The notes under the pieces: model-generated | Databases searched by the model: none | Told to the model about the DNA's origin: nothing | Seen by the model: only the letters and a program-made list of their open reading frames with translations | Translations under genes and position numbers: made by a program | Assembly (NCBI RefSeq): GCF_029962835.1 | Contig: NC_080590.1 | Coordinates: 57,348,001-57,412,000 of the forward strand | Length of the DNA: 64,000 nucleotides | DNA from: Magnolia sinica | Taxonomy: Eukaryota; Streptophyta; Magnoliopsida; Magnoliales; Magnoliaceae | Reading direction: 5' to 3' | Shown: in pieces, positions 35,990 through 47,700 of the stretch | Layout of the letters: every line of letters starts with the position of its first letter | Numbering within the stretch: position 1 is the stretch's first letter

Positions 35990-36790
35990 ACATAGGCCTC
36001 GACGATCGGCCTCGGCAATCAAAATCAGCCTCGACAAACGAAATCGACACTCGAAATCGGCCTCGACACTCGATCTCGACAATCGAAATCGGCATATACA
36101 ATCGGCCTCGACCAATCAAAATCGGCCTCGATACTCAGCCTCGACAAATTTGAATCAGAATCGGCAAATCAGTTATGACAATAGGAATCAATCGATAATC
36201 AAAATCGGCAAATCGGTCACGACAATCAGATCGGTCGATAATCAGAATCGGTAAATCGGTCACGACAATCGGGATCGATCGATAGTCAGGTCGGCAAATC
36301 GGTCACGACAATCGGATCGATCAATAATCAGAATCGGCAAATCGGTCACGACAATTGGGATTGATCGATAATCGGTCACGACAATTGGGATCAATCGATA
36401 ATCAAAATCGGCAAATCAGTCACATCAATCGGATCGGTCGATAATCAGAATCGGTAAATCGGTCACGGCAATCGGGATCGATCGATAATCAGAGTCGGCA
36501 AATCGGTCACGACAATCGGAATCGATCGATAGTCAGAATCGGCAAATCAGTCACGATAATTGGGATTGATCGATAATCAGAGTCGGCAATTCGGCAGGAC
36601 AATCGGAATCGACAATCGGTCACGACAATAGGGATCAATCGATAATCAGAATCGGTAAATCGGTCACATCAATCGGATCGGTCGATAATCAGAATCGGTA
36701 AATTGATCACGACAATCGGGATCGATTGATAATCAGAGTCGGCAAATCGGTCACGACAATTGGAATCGGTAATCGGTAGATAAACAAAGC
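35990..36790. repeat. Tandem repeat of TCGGTCACGACAATCGG units
   Basis: A degenerate tandem array of units of about 40-45 bp built of AATCGGTCACGACAATCGG and GATCGATAATCAGAATCGG, preceded by shorter CCTCGACA / GAAATCGG units at 35995-36145. It makes up a large part of the 6-kb insertion. Confidence 0.9.
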
Positions 36791-36979
36791 AGGGTCCATA
36801 GATGATCAGCCGATCAACCATAGTATAAGGATTGACACTTGACCATGGTTATATCAAATCCGATAGCACGGAGTTATTCGTCTACGGCGAATGGGGCCCA
36901 CTTATTTGGGTTAATCCATGAAGAGAATGGGCCTAACAAGGCCTAAGGGAAGGTCATAAATGAGGACATCTAACCATCA

Positions 36980-37620
36980 TTGCCTATCAATGTGGACGTC
37001 AAACCAACATTGCTCCCAAGGGGTGACCTTCATACGGCTAAACATATAGTGGGCCCATGGCCCTACACATGGGCCTAATATACAACACCATGGCCACAAA
37101 TATACATCACAGGTGGGCCTTGCTAAATGGGCCACAAATACATCATAATAGGCTGCATCATTTGGGCCGAAATACATCGCAATGGGCCACAACATATGGG
37201 CCAGAAATATATCACAATGGCCATAACATATGGGCCAGAAGTACATGACAAGTGGGCCCTGCACATGGGCCTCAATACATCACAGGTGGGTCTTAAATAT
37301 ACATCACAGGTGGGCCTTGCACATGGGCCAGAAATATGTTACAATGGGCCTCATCATATGGGCTTCAAATACACAACAGGTGGGCCCCGCACACGGCCTT
37401 AAATATATCACATGGGCCGTAACAATGGGCCGCACCAACGGGCCTAATACATTATCACAATGGACCTTGCCCATGGGCCACGAATATATCACAGTGGGCC
37501 TTGCCCATGGGCCTCAGATTCAAGCAGGTGGGCCCCATCGTATGGGCCTTAAGTACACATCATGATAGGCCTCATGGATGGGCCACACCAATGGGCCTTA
37601 AGTGGGCTTGGACCATACCA
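36980..37620. repeat. GGGCC-rich degenerate tandem repeats
   Basis: About twenty irregular units of 30-36 bp resemble TGGGCCACAAATACATCACA (for example 37130-37230 and 37300-37400). The long open frames here on both strands come from the repeat and are not genes. Confidence 0.85.
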
Positions 37621-37639
37621 TAAATTATTTCAATAGTTG

Positions 37640-38640
37640 TAGGTGTAACATGTGTATCACTGTATACTACCATTCCATGGGACACATGGCCCACCGACGA
37701 TGATCAGCACTGTCCAAACATTGTCCAGGTAAATCAGCATCATGGTGGGACGTACATGGCACCGTCCATATGGACGGTGCAGATAAGACATATACATACA
37801 AGGTGGGTCCCACCGAACTTACTGACGTCTCACGTCAGCAATATATATAGCTGGTGTGTGTGGTAGGCCAGCCAATCCTCTCACTCAACAGGTAGGTTAC
37901 CACTGTCCACGTCGACGGTAAGGGTATACAATACATTTCTAAGGTAGGACCCACCCTCACACGTGCATCACGTGTGGGGTGGGCCCCGCACCCTGCAAAT
38001 AGATGGACGACATGTATATATATCACACATCATGGCGGGCCTTACACCACACCGTCCACATGGACGGTGTGAAGGTAGAATGCATACATCAAGGTGGCCC
38101 CCACCTCCACATGTGTCACACGTGTGGAGTGGGTCCCACGGTCCAATGAAGATGAGAATGAAATCCATTAGGTGGGTCCCACGTGATGGGCCACCCTTCC
38201 CAATAACGTAATAATATAATATTACATATTATAATAATATTATATTATATATATATTGGTTATATATAATATGCATGATTATTATTATATATTATTATTT
38301 ATATTATTATTATTATTATTATAAAACAGCAACCAGCGTCCACATAGATGGACGCTGGATGAAACACATACATTGATGTGGCCCACCGTCCAAGCCATGG
38401 ACGGTGAGGATCCACACGTGCATCACCGTGAGGTCCACCATGATATGGGTGATGTGGATGAATGCCACACATGCCGAGTGGGTCCACACGTGGGGGACCC
38501 ACCAGCAGTGAATGGGCAGTGGGATATGACGGTGCCCACCTCTCTTAATGACGCCAACATAACAGCTATTTAGCTGTGCAAGCACAGCAGCCAAGTCACT
38601 TCTAAAAGGGTGGGTCCCACGTGGGGACCACCATAACATT
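37640..38640. repeat. Repeats carrying ACCGTCCA...TGGACGGT palindromes
   Basis: Degenerate units repeat the order GTGGG-CCCAC block, palindrome, then CACGTG-type block. The clearest palindrome is CACCGTCCATATGGACGGTG within 37759-37780, a perfect 22-bp inverted repeat; imperfect ones are at about 38049-38070, 38334-38355 and 38386-38406. An AT-rich TATTA patch (38210-38325) interrupts the run. Confidence 0.75.
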
Positions 38641-40169
38641 TATTCTCCATCCGATCCACTCATAAGGTCACAGAGACCTGAATCAAGGGGCAAAACAAAT
38701 TTCAGGTAGATCCAAAACTTCTGTTACCCAAAAAAAGGGTTTCAATGGGAGACGTTCAATTATACTGTTTCCTGTGATGTGGGCCACCAAAGTTGCAAAT
38801 ATGGCTGATTTTTGAGAGGGCCCACTGTCCCAAAGGGGGTCGAACAAATTCACAGTGTTGATAAACAACACCCATCACGGTGGGGCCTACAAGTGGGACC
38901 CATGTCCATGCATTCAAGCCCAACGCAGGAGTGCTGTGCAGCGTCCTCTGGCGCTAGCAGCAGCACCTGCTGCCTCTTGGTCCTTTTTTTTTTTTTTTAA
39001 ACAGAGTTTTTTTGAGGTTTTTCTCCTGTGGGGCCCACATCAGGTGAATCCACTCCATTCATTGGATTCCATGGCCCAATACCGTCCAAACGATTCCAAT
39101 ATCCACTATGTTTTGGCGAGGAGCACATCAAGGTGGGTTTTCAACAGCAACAATACTGTTTTCTATGGTATGGCCCGTCAGGAAATCAGATTAGGCTCAT
39201 ATTTTGGCTCGACGCCTAAAATGAGTTGGGGAATAGAATAGACGGCGTGGATTACACATATACTTTAAGGTGGGGCCTGCACGAGCAGTCCACCCAAAAG
39301 ATTCAAACCAAACTGATATTATTTTTTTTTCCCATGGCACGTCCAGCGTGCATCCCACTGTCTGATCACCACTCACTACACGTCCAGCATCCATCCAGGG
39401 ACACTCAACGGTGTGAATAAAACTCATTCTAGGTGAGTCTCACATGGACAACGTGGATCACCATCAAGGTGGGCCATACCTCATCAGCAACATAAAAATA
39501 AAAAAATAAAAAAGAAGAAAGAGAGAGAAGGAGAAGCACCCACCTTCCTTTTTCCTCCTTGATGCTCCAAAGCTCCAATGGGGCTTCTTCAATGGTGGAG
39601 ATGAGTTTTTTTTTTGGCAGGATATGGGGGATCTAAGGTGAGAAAGGGCTAGAAATTTTGGAGAGCTTGGGACGTCCAAAGTCTTGCTACCATGGTAGAA
39701 ATGGAGAATGAAAAAGGGAAGAGAGAGATGGAGAGAGAGTAATGATGATAGCTCTCTCTCTCCCTATCTTAGCTAGGTAATAAGTGTTTTGGGGAAAAGG
39801 GAATAATTATGGGCTAGGGTCATTATTGCTTTGACTAAAAAGTATGGATAGCTTAGGGTGATGTCACCCTAGCCTTGGGAAAAGTGCCATTGTGATAGGT
39901 GGGCCCCACCAAAACACAATCAATGGTCCGAATAGATCGCGACCTATATCCTTTGATGTACAACTCGGATTGTTGTATGAGATGCGGCGTTGGAACCACA
40001 GCGACATGCGGTCGCAATGACATAGGTCTTAGGTCAAGCCGACTCGGAATTACAAGATAACACTCAAGGTCGCGCACAAATACTATCTACACGTCGCAGG
40101 TCACCGGAATTCGATTGAGAGGACCGTGGAAGCCTATGGAACGGTATGGGCTAGGATACGAGTCTCACA
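38641..40169. other. Remainder of the 6-kb insertion, no gene
   Basis: MITE-like text (TCTGTTACCC, TCCTGTGATGTGGGCCACC) lies at 38640-38880. GTGGGGCCCACATCAGGTG-type sequence continues to about 39480. A GA-rich low-complexity patch lies at 39495-39545 and a second at 39712-39745. Nothing codes convincingly. Confidence 0.5.
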
Positions 40170-40181
40170 GATTGCAAGCCC

Positions 40182-40808
40182 ATGAGTACACCTCTCGAAG
40201 CTAAGACAAAAACCTCATCAACTGAAACTCTTATGGAAGACCCTAGTTACCATCACGGACTTGTTGGAGCATTACAGTACCTCACACTAACACGCCCTGA
40301 TCTTTCATTTAGTGTTAACTATGTATCTCAATTCATGCATGCTCCTACCTTGGCACATTTGAAAATGGTTCGACGTATCCTACGATATGTCAAAGGAACT
40401 ATTGACATAGGATTACATTTTTCTTCAAACCCTACACTTAATTTGTTTGCTTTTTTAGATGCTGATTGGGCAGGGTGTCCTACAACAAGACGTTCCACTA
40501 CTGGATACTGTACCTACCTTGGAGGAAATCTCATCTCTTGGTGTGCAAAGAAGCAACATACAATTTCTCGATCAAGCACCAAAGTAGAGTATTGAGTCAT
40601 GGCTAACACAACAGCTGAACTCACATGGATGACCTTCATTCTCAAAGATCTCCGCATTCCAATGGCTTCTCCTCCCATACTCTATTGCGACAACCTTAGT
40701 GCTCTTCATATGACAATTAATCCTGTGTTCCATGCACGAAGTAAACATATCGAGTTGGACTATCATTTTGTGCGTGAACGCGTTGCGTTTGGTCTACTTA
40801 TCACTTGA
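40182..40808 (+). mobile_element. Copia pol region, RNase H part
   Basis: The continuation of the Copia pol after the 6-kb insertion. Visible motifs are LTRPDLSFSVNYVSQFMHAP, DADWAGCPTTRRSTTGYC and YCDNLSALHM, which are typical of Copia RNase H. The DADWAGCPTTRRST form fits the Ale/Retrofit lineage. This part is also broken. Confidence 0.92.
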
Positions 40809-40924
40809 CATATCTCCACTGCTAACCAAGTTGCAGACCTTTTTACTAAGCCAATGTCAAAGGTCGCCCTTCATTATTTTCGAACCAAACTTTGCCTCCA
40901 ACCCCGGCATAGTTTGCGGGAGGA

Positions 40925-41362
40925 TATTAGTACACGTCACAACTCAGCAACTATCGCCTCAATCAGTGGAGGTGATAGGGCCTTAATCAGTGAAAATGAT
41001 AAGGCCTTAATCAGTGGAAGTGATAGGGTTGGTGATAAGGCCTCAATCAGTGGAGGTGATAAGGCCTTAATCAGTGGAGGTGATGAGATTGGTGATAAGG
41101 TCTCAATCAGTGGAGGTGACAAGGCCTCAATCAGTGGAGGTGATAAGGCCTTAATCAGTGGAGGTGATGAGGTTGGTGATAAGGCCTCAATCGGTGGAGG
41201 TGATAAGGTTGGTGATAAGGCCGTTGAAGGAGATCGGCAACAGCAGATTTTATGGAGATTTGTATTCATGTTTTTATGTTTAAATTACTTGTCTCTGTAA
41301 ACGCCTAATGAAGTGTTTATGTTGCAATCAATTGAAATTAAAAAAGGGTATTTTTTTCTTTA
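40925..41362 (+). repeat. 3' LTR of the Copia element
   Basis: This 438-bp LTR matches 30084-30525, with the arrangement of minisatellite units changed. It ends TTTCTTTA immediately before the CTCCA target duplication. Confidence 0.93.
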
Positions 41363-41367
41363 CTCCA

Positions 41368-43618
41368 AACGCCCGTTCAGGCAAAGCTTCTGAAGAAGCG
41401 GTGGAGGGTTAGTGGAGAGTGCTTCCAATTGAAGTGTTTCTTCCTCTGAACTTGCAAACACAACCAACTTCAGAAGGTGTTTCATCTTTCCGATTGAATT
41501 GCACAACTCAACTCCATCAATTTCTCTGACCTTAGAAATGCCAAGACTTCTAAGTTGGGTTAAGTTCCCAACTTTTCTAACAATCTCCACTTCTTTGTCA
41601 TCAATATCATATCGACTTTGTAAACTTGTTAAATTACATATTCTTATAGCAACTTGGATGCTTTTGTAGTAATCAAAACTATTATAAGTCCTGTCAGTAA
41701 TTCGATAAATAAACAGGTGTCGTAGTTTCCGTAGCTTCACATTCCCACTGGGTAGCCTCTCTAGCTCCGTATTCCTGACGTCCAGTGTTTGAAGGTTCTG
41801 TAGCTTCCATAAAGATTCGGGAAGCTCCCTAACTTTAGATTCCCTCAAGTTTAGATACCGTAAATTGAACATGTTAGTCACTTCATCTGGTATGCTTTCG
41901 ATAGGAATCCCTCTTAGATTTAGGACCCTCAGCAATCTAAAGCTTGATGCCATCGTATTTAAAGAAGATGAAAATGACATGTTTCCATCAAACACCATGA
42001 GGGAACGAAGATGTGTCGTACCTGCGCTCGAATGATTAATTTCGCCACTACTGTAGATTGACATGCGGCGGACTTTGCCATTTTGCCTTGCTTGCAGCTC
42101 ATTGTTTGTCATGCAGAACTTTTCTTCTTCACTTATGGATAATGCCACTTCACGCACAATATCGTGCATTCGACATGTTTTCAACCTTCCAAACTCATTC
42201 GTCTCAACAACCTGAAGTATGTTTCGATGGATGAGTTCCTTCAGATATTCTTCTGCCACCTCCTCCATTGTAATTTTACCTGTCTCCTCCACAAAACCCT
42301 CTGCCACCCATAACCTAATCAGCTGCTTGCGGTGAATTAAGTAATCCTCAGGAAACATGCAACAATACAGGAAACAATGTTTAAGGTGATACCACAGATC
42401 ATAGAAACTAAGCAACAGGATGCGCTTTACTGGTTCCAGCATTTGATTGTTTGTCAACTGCCAGCTCATGTTTTTGTAGATTTGATTCCATTCCAATGCA
42501 GTCTTGTCTCTCAATGACAGGAGGCCGCCCATGGCAACAATTGCGAGTGGCAAGCCTTCACATTTTTCTACTATAGATCGAGCCAATGGCTCAAACTCTA
42601 AAGGACAGGGTTCACTCTGAAATGCTTCCTTACAGGAGCACCCAGGCCTCTTCTTGATCTAGAAGCTGAAGCTTGCAGACACGACTTCCCTTTCCTGCTG
42701 CAGAAGCCACATGAGAGTCTCTCGTCGTAACTACTAACCTACTTCTGAAAATATGACATTTAATTTATTCCAATCATTCATAGTCCAGACATCATCCAAG
42801 ATAATGAGGTACTTTTTTGATTCCAGAAGTCCTCTAACCATCCGCCTCAACTCGCCAGCATCTTTGGTGGCTAAGTCATTTGGAACAACATCTTTCTTAG
42901 CCTCAAGTAATTGTTTTATGATGCTTCGTAGTAGCTCATCAATTCTAAGAGACTGTGAGACAGAAACACACGCGTAGCAGTCGAAGTGCTTCTTTACTTG
43001 TTGATTCTTATAGGCTTTAGCCACAAGAGTGGTTTTGCCCACCCCACCCATCCCTGTCACTGAAATCACCGTGGGCCGTTGTTCTTCCTCCACTAACCAT
43101 CCGACTAGCAAATCTATTTCTTTCGTCATCCCCACAATGTCACTGTCCGCTTTGAAAACAGAAGTTTCTACATCACGTCGCCACAGTTCGCTAACATCAT
43201 AGGATCTGGTGACTTCTTCTATTTGGCTGGGTCTTCCCTGAAAAATATTCTGAACATTAACCTTGGTTTCTTGAAGTCGCCTAGTGAACTGACGCCTGTC
43301 GCTGATATTCTTGGGGATATAGATAGTGTCAATGAGAAAACCCTTGAATCCCCCTCGTCGTGGCCTGTCCATGCGATGCAAGAACTCGTCGATGATATCC
43401 TCCACATCATGCGCAGCGTCTCTTACTTGTCCCACCCATGTTTTCATTTCTTCATCGCTATCCTTTCTTCTATCAGCATCCCTCAACGAGGCTTGCATTC
43501 TATTAAGTTCCGTCTCGATTTCTTTAACTTCCTTGCGTACTCCTTTTAGTAGAGATGCTTCTTCTTTTAGAAGGGCACTTAAGTTTTCTAACAAGAATTG
43601 AACAACACTCTCTGCCAT
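41368..43618 (-). pseudogene. CC-NBS-LRR (RPM1-like) disease-resistance gene, front part
   Basis: This is an intracellular immune receptor that detects pathogen effectors. From the ATG at 43618 the first 294 residues hold an Rx-type coiled-coil domain with the EDVID-like motif VEDIID (residues 72-77), the P-loop GMGGVGKTT (189-197), RNBS-A (FDCYACVSVSQS) and kinase-2 LIILDDVW (271-278). Further along come LVVTTRDSHVA (RNBS-B), CEGLPLA (GLPL), FLYCCMFPEDYLI (RNBS-D), RMHDIVRE (MHD), then leucine-rich repeats until the Copia insertion. Frameshifts lie near 42737 (after the segment ending VIFSEVG) and near 42638. With the frameshift in its tail and the insertion, the gene is a pseudogene. It is intronless in the visible part, as many CNL genes are. 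Its closest type is RPM1-like. Confidence 0.93.
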
Positions 43619-44377
43619 CGGAATTTCTGAAAAATAGAAAAAGAATACAATCGACGTCAGAAAGAAATATTACGTTATTCTTTCGGCTATATATGATTAT
43701 ATGTGAAATCTGCTCGGAACATTAGATACATTGGATCATGTTGGTCCAGGGCCAAACAATCCAGGGGAATCCATAATTTTGGTGGGATACACCAATGGAA
43801 CCAGTTGAGAGCGAATGACCACTCTTGAGCACACCTGGGCCCACCTGAATTGCATAATAGGTTGGGATTTGGGCCCTGGCCATAAATTTGGGTGATACAC
43901 ATAATAGAAGTATAAGATTTCACATACACAACATGCTGGACTCTATAAAAATCAATGGTGAGTGTCCCCTGAAAACAATTTTCACTGGTATAGCTCACCT
44001 GGGTCCGAATGGATTTCACGTACACATGACTGTAGAGCCTGCCGTAACCGAACTTGGCAGGGATGCTCTCTCTATATACACATATATGTTGGAAATTATA
44101 AAGCGCCAACGTTTTTCATCAAAATGTGGTGAAAGGTTGTTCGAGGCTCCATGTGATCTGTTGATGACATCCACTTCAACTATCATGTATATGTTATCTG
44201 ATTTAACCTCCAAAAATCTGGCCAATCCTTGTGGCCCAACAACGTGCAGGAAGAGTTGAAGTGGACACCCCCGTCCTAGTCTCAAAATAGCCTGAATTTT
44301 TAAGTCTACCATCACCTGGGGTAGGTATTTCACATTGATGGATTGGAGGGCATATACGCAACATGGTTAGTCTTGTA
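43619..44377. other. Upstream region of the NLR gene
   Basis: No gene is recognised, and no convincing TATA box can be placed. The sequence on both strands has CCCACCTGAATTGC- and CACCTGGGTCCGAATGGA-type text that suggests an old repeat. Confidence 0.45.
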
Positions 44378-44799
44378 TGAGAATCCGGGACGCAGATTAG
44401 CTACTGACGCCTTTAGCAGCTATCACGCTGCTGAAGTGATGTCACCAAGTTCTGTGGGCCCAACATGATGTATGTGTTGTATCAACACGGTCTATCAATT
44501 TTCGCAAGATTATTTTACAGCATGAGCTTTAAAATGAAGCAGATTCAAAACTCAAGTGGACCCTGTTACAGAAAACTAACGGACAGTGATGCCCACTGTT
44601 GAAACCTTCCTAGGGCTTACATGATTTATTTTTTTTGAAGATTCAGTCTGTTCATAAATTCACGTGGATATGGATGAAGGGAAAATACAAATATCAGCTT
44701 GATCAAAAACTTCTGTGGGCCCTGAGAAGCTTTTAATGGTAGGAGTTCAATTCTAACTGTTTTATGTGATGAGTCTGCTTGAGGTTTAGATCTGCCTCA

Positions 44800-47700
44800 T
44801 GTTGAGGGTCAAATATTGCATATCAGACCCAGTTGTTGCCTAGATTTATGAACATGGCACCGTTTAATAGCTCATTTTAATCATGTTTCTGTTGCAAGGT
44901 CGAATTGTGAGCTGGGACTGGATCGGGATGCTAAAAGCATGGAATTAACGTTCGGAATGCACCAAGGCAAGGGACGGACCCCAGGAGACCAAGATCGATG
45001 GATGTGCATGCTAGGGATCCAAGAAAATTGAGGAACTGAAGCTCAAGTGGCCTGAAAAGTGTCCAGAATGCAAGATCATAGGGTTCCCACCATCCGATCA
45101 GTTCGAAACTTCATATATGGCCTAAAGACCACAAATTAACCGTACATGACGGATTTCAACCCTCAGATCCCTCCAGAAGTGGCCCAACGGACAGATCAGC
45201 CCCTTTAATCATTATGTGGGGCCCGCCTGATATCTGAATATACTTCAAAATTGGTATGGACGGTTTATAGGATATGACAGAATGGATGGACGGAATGGAT
45301 TTCATAAATATATCAAAATGGACCCTATGCTGCAGTGCGTGTGCACCATATACTTGAAGACGCGCGGTGCACTGAACCAACACAAGCGGTCAAGCAGAGT
45401 TTGACCGCAAGCTCCCGCACGCAACAGAGAAGGCTCTGTTTCGTGAACCGATCGCTCTGAGCTTGTAGTGGGCCACCATCCGAGGTTTTCAGGTCAATCT
45501 GGACCGTTCAGTAGACCCTAACAGCGCAGCTAACGTGGACCTAGGAGAGAAAATTTCAGAAGGCAGTATAGATTAGAAATCAACCGTTCAAACACAGGAC
45601 GAACGGTGAAAGGAGAAATCCAGTGGGCCGCGCGGAATCTAATCTACATTCCGTTTTTCCTAACCTGTTTTTCGCCGGGAATCAAATGGACAGAGTGGAT
45701 TTCTCATCTGACCCTGATCGAGGACCCCGCTAGGATCCAGCGGAACTCATAGGCGGTCCCTGTTTCGCGGACGTCTGGGAAACCCGGCCGCTGTGGGCCC
45801 TTCTGCGCTTCTGATCAACATCAGGTCGATGATCCAGACCATCCAGACTTATGCTGACAAGGTGTTGATCCTGTCCAAGAAGTTCGAATGGATCAGATAG
45901 CCGAAACAGATCGGCTATTGCGCCAAACGCGGGTCCTCTGCCTGTTGCTGCAAAAGCTCTTCTATTCCGACTCCAACACAGTCTCTTATGCTAAAAACTT
46001 CCGCATGGAGGACGGAAATTGGGTGCCGACAAGAGTGCTATAAAAAAAAGAGAGAGAGAAAGTGTAAGGCATTGAAAGGGAGGTCGGCTGGAGGTGGTCT
46101 TTGGTTGGGAAAAAGGATTGAAGGAAGAAAAACGGGAAGAGAACGGTGTTTTTTCTCCTGCTGGACATGGCTGAAAGGAGGCTTTACTGAGGAGGCTGTT
46201 GAGGGTCAAATATTGCATATCAGACCCATTTATTGCATGGATTTACAAGCATGACACCGTTTAATAGCCTAATTTAATTGTATTTGTGATGCAGGGCGTC
46301 TTCATGAGCGTGGACTGGGAAAGGATACTAAAAAGTATGGATTTACCGATCTGATGACACCAAAGCATGGGACGAACCCTAGGAGACCAAGATCGATAGA
46401 TTTGCACGCCAGGGATCCAAGAAAATCAAGGAAGTGAAGCTCAAGTGGCCTGAAAAGTGTCCAGATTGCAAGATCACAGGGTTCTCACCGTCCGTTCAGT
46501 TCGAAACTCCATACGTGGCCTGAGGACCATAAATGAACCGTACACGCAAAATTTCCATCCATTGGATCTCCTTGGAAATGTCCCAACGGACAGATCAGCC
46601 CACAACTTATCAATCTGGGGCCCGCCTGATATCTTGAAATACTTCAATTCTGGTGTCGACCATGTAAATCATATGGCAACCAGGATGGACAGAGCGGATC
46701 TCTCATATACATCAGCATGGGACCTACAGGTGCATCGCACGTGTATAGTTTGGATGCACCGGGCGTGCACGGAAACCCCAGGACGGTTTTGACCGTCCTA
46801 GACTCGAATTTCAAATTCTGTAGCGTAAACGAACAGAGCCTTGTAGTCTGGTGCAGGTGGGCCACCATCATCATGGATTTAGATGATCCACACCTTCCAT
46901 TGTGTCCAAGGGGTGCCTATAAGCCTCACCTAGGTGTCCTTTTGGGCCCATGAACGTAATAACAGGAAGATTACCGTCCAAACGGAAGATGGACGGCGGA
47001 ATAGAAGGCATTGTGGGCCACATGGAATTTAGTCCAAAAGTAGTGCTTCCCACCTGATTTTTCGAGTAGAATGCAATGGACGGCTCAGATTCTTCAAAAA
47101 GACAGTGAAATGGGGCCCACCATCGTCGCAGCGTCATAGATAGGAGTCTCTGTTTCCGCGTCCGGTCGAGGCCTAGATTTGCGGGGTATAGTGGGCCACG
47201 ATCATCAGTAATTTGAGGGATCCATACCGGCTAATAGGTCCACGACGAGGCTAATATTCTAGCCAAGATCTCGGAAATGATGGATGCTTTGATATCCCGC
47301 CACAAATACAACTCAAACGCAGGATATTTTGCATATCCCACTGCGAATGCGAACGCAGCTGCGTAAGAAGCCATCCTTCTCTCCCTACGCAACACGGAGA
47401 CTTCGGCATGGAGTGTTTGATACACCAGGGGACCAGGATATAAAGGAACGGAGGGGGGAAGAAAGAGAGGATCTTTGGCTCGGTCTTGGATTTATCGTGA
47501 GAGAGAGAGAGAGAGAGAAAACGGAAGGGAGGGATTTTTCGGTTGCTGCTGCTGTGCACGAGAGGAGTTTGGCTGCTGGTCCATCGGCAGGGAAAGTTCT
47601 TTTGGAACGTGAAGGTGCTGGGCTGGCACGTCAGGGGGGTGCTCGTTCTGGCGCACGTAAGGAAGAAAGGAAGAAGTTCTTTTCTTATTCTCTCTTATTT

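Larger units (their letters stand above)
34170..40169. mobile_element. 6.0-kb non-coding LTR-type insertion in the Copia element
   Basis: The ends are TGTCACGCCCC and TCTCACA, with a 5-bp target duplication GATTG on each side (34165-34169 and 40170-40174). The TG...CA ends and 5-bp duplication are typical of LTR retrotransposons, and TGTCACGCCCC-type starts occur in Ty3/Gypsy LTRs. No gag or pol coding is visible in 6 kb, so this is either a very large solo LTR or a large non-coding (LARD-like) derivative. It contains three distinct tandem-repeat zones, listed separately. The strand cannot be assigned. Confidence 0.82.
30084..41362 (+). mobile_element. Ty1/Copia element, probably Ale/Retrofit type, inside the NLR gene
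   Basis: This is a fossil Copia retrotransposon with two LTRs (30084-30525 and 40925-41362) and a 5-bp target duplication CTCCA (30079-30083 and 41363-41367). A primer-binding site TGGTATCAGAGCC, matching initiator tRNA-Met, follows the 5' LTR directly. A purine run GCGGGAGGA precedes the 3' LTR. Without its 6-kb insertion the internal region is about 4.4 kb, which is normal for Ale-type elements. It is broken, with several breaks plus the large insertion. LTR similarity suggests a fairly recent arrival, and it predates the block duplication. Confidence 0.94.

Noticed and set aside
36977-37565. Overlapping frames of 60-111 codons in the GGGCC-rich zone
   Set aside because: Translation of a degenerate tandem repeat in several frames at once; no motif and no plausible start.
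34170-40169. A CRISPR-like or phage-like repeat array
   Set aside because: Repeats are degenerate and contiguous without unique spacers, and the whole context is plant LTR-type DNA.
43687-44333. Frames of 105-140 codons upstream of the NLR gene
   Set aside because: Opposite-strand frames overlap, no family motif is visible, and the text resembles old repeat sequence.
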